Assembly: GCA_020746835.1 (NCBI GenBank)
Contig: JAGPNK010000018.1
Coordinates: 1-64,000 of the forward strand
Direction: 5' to 3'
DNA from: Stachybotrys elegans
Lineage: Eukaryota; Ascomycota; Sordariomycetes; Hypocreales; Stachybotryaceae
DNA length: 64,000 nt
Of this stretch, positions 25,705 through 36,040 are shown in pieces. The notes under the pieces are model-generated. The model did not search any database, was not told the origin of the DNA, and saw only the letters and a program-made list of their open reading frames with translations. Both the position numbers and the translations under genes were made by a program. How positions within the stretch are numbered: the stretch's first letter is position 1; each line of letters starts with the position of its first letter.

Positions 25705-26079
25705 TATAATAATTTAGTCTATTTTAGTCTTAGGTAGGTAAAGGTAAATTAGTAACTAAGGTTCTAAAGGGCTAAGTTAGGTTTATATTATAGTATTAGT
25801 TATAGTATTATATTTAGTAATATACTATCTACTAAGGGTAGGAGTATAACTAAGTTATATTAATAGTTAGTAAGTACTTTTAAGGGACTTATAGTGCTTA
25901 CTAGCTTCTATATATCTATATAGTCTATAGGGGTTAATGGTAATTAATTACTATTAATTGTAGTGTGTTAATGTATAGGAGGTTATCTAGAGTTAACTAA
26001 TGTTAATTATATACTGTTAGTCTATATGTATTATATAACCCATGGTCCTATAATCTTCTCTATTAGTTAGGTTATAACA
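25705..26079 (-). repeat. 5' LTR of the gypsy element
   Basis: Begins TATAATAATTT (the initial TG is mutated to TA) and ends GTTATAACA. CTATT at 26080-26084 is the right target duplication. It is slightly less mutated than the 3' copy (for example CCCATGGTCC near 26040). Confidence 0.9.
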
Positions 26080-26284
26080 CTATTATACTATTTAAATAAA
26101 CTATTAAAATATTAAATTAACCTTTTATAATTAAAATACTATAACTAGGGCTTTATTATAATATATTTAAGCTTTATATTATATAACTAAAGATTACTTA
26201 ACTATAAAACTAATTTAATTTATAGAATTAAAAAATTAGTTTTAAAAAGTAAACTACTTTAGAAAAAGAACTAAATTAATCCCT

Positions 26285-26525
26285 TTTTAAAATAAAACCA
26301 GTCTATTATAAATATATAAAAAGTAAGGTAAGTATTATAAAGCTTTCTAAAAGTACTTACTAACTATTAATATAACTTAGTTATACTTTTACCTTTAGTA
26401 AATAGTATATTACTAGATATAATATTATAACTAATACTATAATATAAATCTAATTTAGCCCTTTAGAACCTTAGTTACTAATCTACCCTTACCTACCCTG
26501 CGCTAGGATAGGCCGAATCGTTACA
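26285..26525 (+). repeat. Partial LTR of the same family, inverted relative to the full element
   Basis: Read in reverse complement from 26525, the sequence starts TGTAACGATTCGGCC and then follows the LTR start for about 240 bp (GATTAGTAACTAAGG, AGTAATATACTATTTAC and similar). Its outermost 35 bp keep CpG and high GC, while the rest is RIPed. It abuts the 3' end of the Clr5/ankyrin gene. The other end is lost in AT-rich sequence. Confidence 0.8.
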
Positions 26526-26533
26526 GGCTCGAG

Positions 26534-27977
26534 CTAGGCGGCAAAGGATGCCAGCGCACTGCCACTACGGAGAAGTGTCCCCATGGCATTGACATGCACT
26601 GAAGCGTAGAATTCTCTTATAAAGAGATTGGCCATCTCAAGGCAATCCTCGATTCCTTGCTCTCCATGGATACATAAAAGGAAAAATTCCTCGTTCATGT
26701 AGCAGTTTGCAACACCTTTCTCGATGCCACAAACACCCGAAATGTCTGCTCCTGCAATAAGAAGTTCGCGCATAACCTGTGTGGTAGAGCATTTCACCGC
26801 GCAATCAAGAAGAGTCGTGTAACCCAATGGAGTGTTGATGCTGATGCACTTTTCCCCATCAGTCAGTTTGCAATTGAGCAGGAAATTAACAAACTCTGTA
26901 CTCTTCGCCTCGATTGAGGCCATTAAGAGGTTTCGGCCTATGGTCTTCGATATGTATGAAGGGCTTTTGCTGAGAGTAATCCGAAAGAGTCTTTTCAGAA
27001 TAGCCTGGTTTCGGGCGTTGAGAAGCTCCTTCAGTATATTTCTTGATCTCTATTTGTCGTTCAGCAGACACCAGAGCAGACTTCTCACAAAGTTTGCTTC
27101 CAAAGCCCCATCCATGCTTGTCAGGGTTGAGTCCACGGTGGGGATAAATGGGCCAAGCCGCAGAAGCCTATTTCGGCTTCCCTCTGCTGATGCACCGAAC
27201 CCACGATCCCGTAGAGTGTTGATGAAGCTTGAAGCATGGCCATACAGCTGAGAGAAGTCAATGCCCATCAACTTCAATGAGTTCTCCAACTCAAAGAATG
27301 GTAGTGTCAGGCCAGATATACTGAAAGAAGCGAAAGTGTTGGTCCGGTTGAAAATCGACGAATGCACGGAACTTGATGCTTGGTTGAAACAGGATATGGT
27401 CCTAGGGGACATGGGCCCTGAGGAAAGCATGAATCCACACTGAGCAATGAACTGCGGGCCAACTGTATAGCGCAAGACACTGTCCAGCATTTGCCCAAGG
27501 CCAGGAGATGGGCTGCGAACCGTTATGTCGATTTCCATGAGGCTTTGGTGGGTATCAACTGAAGCTTCGCTGGTTGCAAATGCCGTTATGGTGTCTGGAT
27601 AGGCACTGGAACGGCCAGCCCATCGCTTAGCTCGCTTAATAGTTGCTCCAGCATCCCGGCGGAGCACTGGCGGGAGCTGTCGTTGGATTGCGGACGGGGA
27701 GAGTGAGCTTTCTCCGCTGAACAATTCTTCCCATTCTCGCTTTTTCCTGTTCTTCCGAATGCCCCATAGCCGCAATCGTGATTCGTATTGAGAAATGCTG
27801 CACGAGTTAACATAATGTCTACTCAAGCAGCATAGGTTAGTACCTGGCATCAAAATTGTATAGATCCAGCATTTGCTGTTGAACATTCTTGAGACTAGAC
27901 GCAGCAAAGAGCCTTGATATCTCAGACTTGTGCTCCTCCCACTCATCATGTGGGATTTTTTCCCTTCTGAAAGACAT
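26534..27977 (-). pseudogene. Clr5-domain/ankyrin protein with one nonsense codon
   Basis: Exon 1 (27977-27844) starts MSFRREKIPHDEWEEHKSEI, the beginning of a Clr5 domain. A 46-nt intron (27843-27798, GTACTAAC...CAG) leads to exon 2 with SQYESRLRLWGIRKN, which completes the domain at about residues 1-65. The frame then runs to a TAG at 27052-27050. It continues in the same frame through ankyrin-like helices (TPLGYTTLLDCAV, MRELLIAGADISG) to a stop at 26536-26534, 9 bp from the LTR tip. CAG-to-TAG would explain the internal stop. With it read through, the protein would be about 465 residues. Few ankyrin repeats remain, so the 3' end may have been cut by the LTR. Clr5 proteins are thought to be fungal DNA-binding or self/non-self related proteins; the role here is unknown. 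Confidence 0.75.
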
Positions 27978-28309
27978 AGGAAATAGCAAAAATGGTGGGG
28001 TAACGATTAATTCTGGTGCCAAAAAGCAAAGGAGTGCCGATGTGAAGGATAGTGAAAATGAAGGAGGCATTTCTATCGGGCCCTAGGGGTTTATATAAGT
28101 GCTTGAAAAATGGAAGTGCCCAACAAGGCTCCCGTAATAAGGCATCTGGTTCGCGTACCATGCCAAAGCTGAAGTGCTTGGCGACGGTTTTGCTGCCAAT
28201 CCTTTCCCTTTTCGTCAGCCCCACTGCTATGTTATGCAGGTTTTGACAGTCATTTCTGTGCGTGCCAATAGTTCGCGCTGAATTGCTTCGCGGTGCACTA
28301 GTATGTGGA

Positions 28310-28560
28310 ATTACTTGTTTGTGTGCCCTCTGGGAAATAGACATAGACCAGTAACTCTGAGGCTCCCTATAATAGCTGATAACACTTGACAAGAAAATTC
28401 GTGGCTGCAACGATGACAATGTCAAAATTTCTGCAGCTACTGGTTGGGAGCTTCTGTTAAACTGCCGCCATGGCGTCAGGCCTCCCTAATGAAGGCCCCT
28501 GGTAACTCGATCAGAGCTTTTGCCTTCAAGCAGAGATAGGTTCCGCCACAAGGTCTGTGT
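28310..28560 (+). repeat. Dispersed repeat R, copy 2 (diverged)
   Basis: Contains TTGTGTGCCCTCTGGGA, then ATAGACCAGTAACTCTGAGG, later GCTACTGGTTGGGAGCTTCTG and GCCATGGCGTCAGGC, and GGTAACTCGATCAGAGCTTT. These match the R copies at 29.8, 38.6 and 44.8 kb in the same order. Confidence 0.7.
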
Positions 28561-28754
28561 ACGGGGAGGCTTTGATGAGTGACATAGTTGAGGGAGACAG
28601 CTTGTTCTGGGGCTCGACCGAGGCTGCTACCAATAATGCGATATCAAGGTTTTTCAGATAAATCAGGAACGTCAGCCATCATTGTATTTAGCTATCCCCC
28701 GCTTCAGACGCCGATGCACAGGGTTTGGATCATTGATAATGGAGTAGGTATGCA

Positions 28755-28880
28755 CAGCAAGGAAAAACCATAGTACATGCAAACAATGATAGTTGACCTG
28801 TTGCTACAGGACTAAAGAAAAGAGGCAAACAATGAAGGGATCGTCAGACGACATTACCTATTGGCCAGAGCCAAAGAACG
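28755..28880 (+). repeat. Repeat family P remnant
   Basis: GTTGCTACAGGACTAAAG, then CAATGAAGGGATCGTCAGACGAC and GGCCAGAGCCAAAGAAC follow the same order as 53255-53340. RIPed reverse-complement versions lie at about 1060-1240 and 15710-15860. Confidence 0.7.
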
Positions 28881-29821
28881 ATAAAGCATAAGTAGCAACA
28901 AAGCAGCAAAGCATGCGTACGTAGTCGGGACCTACGATTCAGGTCATTCATGTGGTTGAATTCATGGTAAAGGGATACCAAACCAGGACTGATGCGCTTG
29001 AAGAGGCATGGCCTGCAGTACAGTTTGTAACATGAGTCATTTTTAGTTGTGAAAGGCTCGGAATAACCTGGCCGACCGCTTGTTGTATCCAACGCCAGGT
29101 TCTACATCACTCATCCGTTACCATGTAATTAGCTAGAATCATTCCTTGCTACCAAGTCCCTAAGGGCTCTGTCTAGGGTTTATACTGGAGCTGGTTCCAT
29201 GTGTTCGGTGGTACAGTTAATAGCACATACACGCACAAGTCAACATCACCCCCTCAAGTACGGCCAGTCAAGCTTGTCTGCCGGAACTGCTGGAGTCGCA
29301 CCAGCTAACGAGCGTATTTCGCACCGCTCACGCTGAATACGACTGTTACATTAATCTACCGAGATGAACGAACCAAGGAGACTGCTTATACACCCACAGC
29401 GAAAATGTACGAGTTCAAGGAGAGGAGAGACACCCATCGTCCTAGCCTCCATGGCTAAGGGGTGGGGGCCAGAGCGAAGTGCAAGAGGAACAATCAAACT
29501 ACGGCCGCTGATAGACTCTCACATGGCCCGTTATCACTACCCGAAAGCCTCTACGCCCCTCTGAGACCTAGTCTTATCCCGATAGGCATTCGCCTGTTGT
29601 TAATGGCAAAGTGAAAAGAGAGTATGGTGGGCAAATCTTTGTAAAGTCATTTTAATTCATGAGCGATATAAAACTTTTGGAGTCTTTCACGTTGTTTGGT
29701 GATTTAAAACCTAAGAATGGGGGCTCACCGATTCTGTTCAGTCCCTTAATTGCCCTACCGTAGCCCTGGCAGTGACCGCCCTGTTTCGATGAGTGCCTTA
29801 CAGCCACATGGCTGGTCGTGG
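28881..29821. other. Intergenic, no gene seen
   Basis: Only short frames without motifs. Composition is normal and no repeat with another part of the window was noticed. Confidence 0.5.
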
Positions 29822-30112
29822 TATATGGGATTTCCTATTTGTGTGTCCTAATAGGATATAGACCAGTAACTTTAAGGAGGCTCTCTTTAATAATAAAAAC
29901 AATATTAAATCAATAGATAATAATTAGTTAGAAAATTTTATAGCTTTAGTAGATATTAAAGTTTTCTAGCCACTACAATTGGCTAGAAGCTTCTATTGCA
30001 ATGCCGCTATGGCATTAGGCACGAGAAGGCTTCTGCTTGGTGACTTAATTAGAGCTGCTGCCTTTTTGCATTGGTATATACAATGCATAGAGATGGCTTT
30101 CGCCGCAGGGCG
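29822..30112 (+). repeat. Dispersed repeat R, copy 3 (full length, RIPed)
   Basis: About 290 bp that align end to end with 38603-38895: both have GATTTCCTATTTGT, ATAGATAATAATT, GTTTTCTAGCCACT, a GAGCTGCTGCC tract and GCCGCAGGG at the right end. Most differences from the other copies are C-to-T and G-to-A (for example CCTAATAGGATATAGACC against CCCCAATGGGATACAGACC). Confidence 0.85.
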
Positions 30113-33100
30113 TATGATGTGGGCTGGTCGTGGTATCACTGTCCCTTCTGCATAATCATGGTTCCTCTGTCCGTCGATCCCTGAAGTGTATAACCTATGT
30201 CTTACCCTCAATGGTATCCTCGTTCTCCGTATTGTAAAGGTGAGGCACCGATTACGCGTATGCAGGCAACTGCATGCAATAGCTTGGAAATCATGTATGA
30301 TAGCGGTCCAAAATTAACCATCTCCGTGATAATCCAAATCCACCTTTCTGAAGCCCATCTTATTACTCACATGCTGGGTTCGGGGTAACTTTGCACAGGT
30401 TGTCTCTCTTTTACCTTGGCCACCTGTCCTGTCGCAACGAACATACAGTGTAATTCCTGATCATCGACATAAAATCGCCAAATCTTCCCGCCGGTGAGAT
30501 ATTGTCAATATGTTTCACTGTCGCGGCGTGCTTCTACAACAGACAATCACCGTCGCCCTTACGGCGCAGCCTTCATTCTTCTCCACGCCTCCTTAGAATT
30601 TGGAGATATACTCAGCATTAATGATTTGGAGGCTCTCCTGCATGGTAAATCCCGGCTTCACAACATTCAATGCCGGGGGAGGATGGCGTCTATTATGTAA
30701 TGCTCATGGGACTGCTACATCAGTCTGAATCTCATGTATCGAGCATCATCTTCCTCGCCGCTGGTTGGAAAGCCGTCCTGCTAAGCATGGTTGTAGGTGT
30801 CTGTATTGTTTACTTGAATTACTACCAATGATCCTGTATATATAAGCTTGCTTGCGACCATGCTACTGATTGCTACAATATTCTCTTGTAAGTGTTATCC
30901 ATTGATTTGGTAGGCCTTATCGTCAGAAGCCGCCTCGAAGTCCCTGGTCTGATCCTATTGAGCACAAAATCCCACATACCGGCCATTCATAATCTGTATA
31001 GGGTATCATCTTGGCGGCTCTCAACAACTTCTCTCCAACCTTCCAGGCACCTGCCGAAGCTATCGCCGTGATCCAGAAACAGCCTTGCCGTCAAAGGTTT
31101 GATATACGGTCGCCTGAAAGTCCTCTGGTTACTTCCAGCAGCACCTTGACACCCTTACCACGCCATGCGTGAGTTCTGGCCAGATGTGTCTTGTCTTGAT
31201 TGTTTCCCTTCAAGTTGGGATTTCATTCCTAGCGGCTGTATCATTTGGGCTCATAATTGGGCTCCTCAGAGTAACCAGTTATCCTTGATCATATCGAGGT
31301 CCTCTATCAAGGCATTCATGGATCTCCATGATACAGCAGTTACAGTGAGAAGAGTAATCGCGTATGTGAGTTGCTGTTGCCAGGACCAAACGTCAGAGGA
31401 GGGATGTCAGCTCCTTGACATTAGCATGGATGCATTTCATCAGTGCTCAGTTGTATAGCATACTTGACTTCAGGGTCGTCTGTAAAGGCATCGGTATAGA
31501 TCTCATGATAGTAGGTTCATGACAATAGGTCAATGATAAAGGTACAGTAAGAACAAGAACAAGTATATACAAGCAATGATGTTTTGACTGCAACCAAACG
31601 CTTAGACAATGAATCTTCAAACTGTTTGGCATTACCTATTTAGATCATCAGCTGTTCAGTTATATCTGACCCATAAACTCGAGCCGTGGGTGTCTGGACA
31701 AGCTTTGCAGCCTGGGATTTCTCAACGTCATCAAGGTTTGAGCCTCGTCAGCGGCGTTCCCCATGTTAGTACAGACTTGACTTCCATCCGGCATGGTCAC
31801 AGCCACAGGGAGCTTTGACAGCACAGCCTACGGGGTTACAGCCAGAGGTTTCTATCTGGTGGCAACCCCGACCCAAACTTTCCATGCGACCATATCCCAG
31901 TCACCGTATATATGAAGCCAACTCTCCCAACGTATTTCCCGCATCACATACATGCAAAGTTTTGCTGCCATCAGTTCAGGAGAGTGCGCTAGTCGGTCCC
32001 ATTGGCCTCGTCGCTTCTTCTACTGCAGCATAGATTCGGGTGCTATCCCTACTGATTCGTTCCCTACTGCTTCCCTTCGGACTGGACTTCTTCGTTATGC
32101 CATCAGTCATTTACGCCGTTCTGGGCAAGGCATTCAGTCAGGGTCCATATCTGGTCAGTTGGTATGGAATCTGGCTTTCCCTTGATCTAACACCCTCTAT
32201 TTCAAGTCCATCTGGCCAGTAATGGGCGTTACCATACAGCATACCTTACACTTTAAGTCTCTAGTCATTTGAACGGATAAGATCAATCGGTGTAGTGATG
32301 AGGACTACGATAATACCGTGATCACTGGTGTCTAGCCAGACCAAGCATTTGGGATCGGTCTACCAGGTGTTAGTTAGTGGATTTCATTGTATGAACCGTA
32401 CTGCCAATCCTCAATGGGTCCTGGGCAGCGGGAAGAGGTCGAGGACCACCCAAAGACAAATAGTATTACACCAGCTGCAGATCGGTATGTATTACAACAC
32501 ATCCTTGATCACTGGTGGTTTGGCCAGTAGGCATTCAGATAGCTGTTGCGGTTAATCGGCGTCTGGCCAAGCGACAACAGAGAGATGGGTAATCCGCGGT
32601 GGCATGAAGCCCGCAAGCGGGGTCGTAGCCGTGACGTCCAGCTTAATGTTGGCCAAGCTTACAGAAGGAAAACTCCATGAGCCCTAGGAGATATCAACGT
32701 TCATGTACTGCTAGAGAATCACTCTGTCAGACACGAGCTTCCATATAGCAGTGCATGGCGGGTTGCTCTCCCACCCTCGTGGTCGTCAAAGACATAATGA
32801 CAATGCATAGAAAGGGCTTCGTCGCTTGAAGTCTGGGGCAGATGGACAGGTAGGAACGTGCGTAAACGGAAAGGTCGGGAGGAATTCCTGGCGAAAAGAT
32901 TCCAGCTCCTGCTTGGCTTGTGTTCCACTGACACCATGGACTACGATGTCCAGCAGTGTCCTGTTAGGGTCTAGACTATATAGAAAATATATATTTATCC
33001 ATTTTACATTTCCTTTTGGCCTTCTGCCGCTTGTGCTCCCCTCAACCTCCATTGACTTAAGGTGCCCTCATGTGTCCTATCGCCGTGGGGTTTAACACCA

Positions 33101-33881
33101 CCAATGCTAGTCGATAGCAGTAGAGAGCCTATAATGCCAAGGTCTAGAAGCCGATTTCTTCGTCCTGCACATTGCCTGGTATTGATGGGAAGAAAACTCG
33201 TCTTAGGCAGGAGTCAGAAACCTCATATGGGCTTGAGGGTTAGGACGTGGACCATGCATTGGACTCATCAAGCCACTATCGTGAACGGCTGCTTCCTTCT
33301 ATGCTACGCATGCAACTAATACACACAGGATACATCACCAACGCAACGAGACAAAGGGAGCAGGGGTCCTATACACAAAATTACAATACTCTCTTTATAC
33401 ATTCATACGGTACCTGGTTCTCTGATCATCTCTCGCATGCTGTAACGTTAATGTCTTATAACTGGCCTGAGTCATGTCTGCGTCATGTTTATGATATAGT
33501 GTAGGCAGCTAGCCATTTACATCCACCGCGCATGACTCTATATGACCCAGCTGAATCTAGACCTTTTGGATGCAACTCATTACCTTAGTCGTCACTAGCG
33601 GCCCTCTCCTGACTTTCAGCTGCACAGGAATTACACTTTCCCCAACTCCAAAGCTAGACTAGATGACGTTACAGGACCGTTAGCTGCCTGTCTCCCCTGA
33701 TTCAAAAGACTCTTAGGACAGAATATTCCGAGCTGCCATCCATCAAATACTATGGGCTCCCACGCCGCTCTCTCTTCCCGACTATGCTCAGGACTCAGGA
33801 AGACGAGCCGATATAGTATACCAGACTCATGCTGATGCTGATGATGCTTAGCCACCCCTCCTCGACCCCGAGACGCGACAC
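30113..33881. other. Long intergenic region without a supported gene
   Basis: Many short frames (for example 31165-31458 and 32040-32222 on plus) have no recognisable domain or consistent splice structure. About 31545-31600 resembles part of repeat family P. Two short similar stretches near 32320-32345 and 32503-32530 (TGATCACTGGTG...GGCCAG) look like a local duplication. It may hold decayed genes that cannot be identified by eye. Confidence 0.5.
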
Positions 33882-34907
33882 ATGGCTGAGGACCAGGGCG
33901 TCTCGAGGGGCCATATCGGCACCAATGCCACGGCCTTTGTCATGATCGTCTTTATTTCTATCTCCCTCTACAACGTCTTCGAGCTCTCCTTCATCATATG
34001 GTGGGTTTTCAAGCGCCGTGGTGGCAGCTACTTCTGGTCTTTTGTTGTCGCCACGTACGGCATACCCACCTATGCGGCAGGCTTCCTGCTCAAGTACACA
34101 GGGCCCGACAGCACCGCAACGGTATACGCCTACGCGACCCTCATCGCTATTGGATGGGTATGTGTCGTCACAGGTCAATCCGCGGTGCTCTGGTCGCGGC
34201 TGCACCTTGTCTTGAGGGACGAGTTCAAGTTGCGCCTCGTCTTATACATGATTGTCTTCGACGCAATCACTATGCACATACCCATCATCGTACTACTATA
34301 CGGCAGCAGCTTGAGTGATGCAGGCCGTTTCAAGGGCATATACGCCATCTACGAAAAGGTCCAAGTCACCGTCTTCTTTCTTCAGGAGCTCATCATCTCG
34401 TCCATCTACATCTACGAAACGAAACAACTCAGCCATGCGCTATCCGTCATGAGGCACAAACGCCGCTCACGGCGACTAATAAACCATCTCATCATGGTCA
34501 ACATCATCATCATTATCCTCGATGTCGGCATCCTTACCCTCGAGTATATCGGCCTATACAATGTCCAAACGGCCTTCAAGGTCTTTGTGTACAGCGTTAA
34601 GCTCAAGCTCGAGTTCAACATCCTCAACAAGCTTGTCGAGATGACCACGGGCAGCAAGTCGGAGAGCTCCTCCGAACAGACTGTTTGCAACCGGCCTGAC
34701 TGTGGTTGCGGGGGATCCTCCACGCACCAAAACCATTTCCTCATGCAACCCCTCCCATTGCAGTGGCCCGATCCCACCATCATCACCGCCGACATACCTG
34801 TTTATCATCCTCGCATAGCAACAGCACGGCAGGAACGAAGACCGTCTACCTTATCCGAGGCCCACGCATACAGTAGGATGGGGATTTTGGCCGGGGCAGT
34901 AGGGTAG
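33882..34907 (+). CDS. Seven-span integral membrane protein (DUF7703-like)
   Basis: Intronless 341-residue frame from the ATG at 33882. A short extracellular-type N-terminus is followed by about seven hydrophobic segments at roughly residues 20-40, 50-70, 80-105, 115-140, 155-175, 205-225 and 230-245. A FKRRGGSYFWSFVVATYGI loop lies between the first two spans. Two basic cytosolic loops follow (MRHKRRSRRLINH), and the tail of about 90 residues is Cys- and Pro-rich and hydrophilic. The pattern resembles fungal integral membrane proteins grouped as DUF7703, with GPCR-like topology; family placement is from memory and not checked. The gene stands alone between repeats and looks intact. Ligand and function are unknown. 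Confidence 0.8.
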   Translation: MAEDQGVSRGHIGTNATAFVMIVFISISLYNVFELSFIIWWVFKRRGGSYFWSFVVATYGIPTYAAGFLLKYTGPDSTATVYAYATLIAIGWVCVVTGQSAVLWSRLHLVLRDEFKLRLVLYMIVFDAITMHIPIIVLLYGSSLSDAGRFKGIYAIYEKVQVTVFFLQELIISSIYIYETKQLSHALSVMRHKRRSRRLINHLIMVNIIIIILDVGILTLEYIGLYNVQTAFKVFVYSVKLKLEFNILNKLVEMTTGSKSESSSEQTVCNRPDCGCGGSSTHQNHFLMQPLPLQWPDPTIITADIPVYHPRIATARQERRPSTLSEAHAYSRMGILAGAVG

Positions 34908-35914
34908 AGCCTGGCCCTGACATTGACAATGGTTGGGATGCATATTTAACCGGAGACGGTTGCCAATATCGACAGCATCCATTCCGTAATAATAGTTGGC
35001 AGTTATAGATGGTAGGGCTAGCCACAAGTAATGGAGGAAGATACTTTGCCTTAAACAAATTCCTTGGATTTTCTGAAGGAAACTAACCCTCCCCCGACTC
35101 GCGCCCAATTTTGAGATAAGCCCGCTCCAAGTCTCGCCACAAAAGCCCCTGATGGTTCACTTGGCATTGGCTCCGAGTTTGGGGCCCCTATACAACTTGG
35201 TTCACGTCCACCGTGAGTCTTGCGTCACCTTGTCTAGGTAATGCAGTGTGGCCAGGCCGCCTACTCACCTCTTTACTCGTTTGGTCAGCGCGGATAAACC
35301 CAATAGCATACAGGAAGCCTAGCTCTCGCTGCGTTGTCTAGCAATCATTGACTTAGTAACAATTAGCGCCAACTTCATTTGAGTTTCACAATTTGTAAGT
35401 AAAATCCCCCTAAATAACTTTCTGTCCATTAATATATATCACCATCATTCCAGTGAGCTTGTCACCGGTCGCTGCCAACATAATACAATTAAGGGGTTCA
35501 GTTAACATTGGTAATATTAAGTGCATTAAATAACTTGGAGGTTTTGTCAGCTTAAGAACCATCCTTTGGCAATGTCTATTTAACTGGATGCTAAAGTATT
35601 TTAAGGGTGCGATACAAGCAATATATAAGAGCTGTAATGCATTTAGTATTAATAAGAATATAAATAACACTATTACACTGCGGGGGGTATAACAAAGGAA
35701 GAGGACCTATCGTATGAGTGGGGTAGATTGTACTACGGCAATATTGTTACCATCTAAGCCTAGGTGTGGCATACGAAGTTTGCTAAGATCGGTCTAGGCT
35801 ATAGGCCAATAGCTCTCTATATCAATTCTATGCTTCAATTTCATACCGTCCTCTTTCGTGCGAAAGTATGCTCTCCAACGAAATATACAAACGAGTAATT
35901 CTCAATCAGAGAAC
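34908..35914. other. Intergenic, AT-shifted in the right half
   Basis: No gene supported. About 35390-35690 is AT-richer with scattered TpA, perhaps a mildly RIPed repeat remnant, but no partner in the window was recognised. Confidence 0.45.
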
Positions 35915-36035
35915 ACATGTGTGTGAGATTTCGCGAACCTGTGCCCTGACGGGATTGAGCTCTGTGACTTCGAGGAAACCCCCTCTGACGATAAAGACGA
36001 TAAAGAAGCAATATATGACGATTGGTAGAAAAGCT
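35915..36035 (+). repeat. Dispersed repeat R, copy 4 (5' part only)
   Basis: GTGTGAGATTTCGCGAACCTG, GGGATTGAGCTCTGTGACTTC and CCCCCTCTGACGATAAAGACG match the first 110 bp of family R. Just downstream the polyketide synthase relic starts. Confidence 0.7.
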
Positions 36036-36040
36036 GTGTT

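Larger units (their letters stand above)
18202..26079 (-). mobile_element. Ty3/gypsy LTR retrotransposon, complete length but dead
   Basis: Two direct 375-bp LTRs bound 7878 bp, and CTATT flanks both ends as a 5-bp target duplication. The coding strand is minus. In order from the 5' side it shows a Gag CCHC knuckle with its second Cys changed to Tyr (about 24600-24558), a protease DSxA motif with Gly changed to Arg (about 22885-22845), reverse transcriptase FTALDLKEAYNLI (about 21980-21940), and the catalytic box reading YLNN instead of YLDD (about 21780-21769). It then shows RNase H YIDYKN (about 21128-21108) and an integrase LIDFI core (about 20270-20245). The order PR-RT-RH-IN is that of Metaviridae/Ty3-gypsy. 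Every lost residue is explained by G-to-A change, so RIP killed it; stops are frequent. A purine-rich tract next to 18577 fits the polypurine tract. Confidence 0.93.

Noticed and set aside
29822..30112. Repeat R as a tRNA-derived SINE
   Set aside because: No convincing A and B boxes on either strand and no A-rich tail; left as an unclassified repeat.
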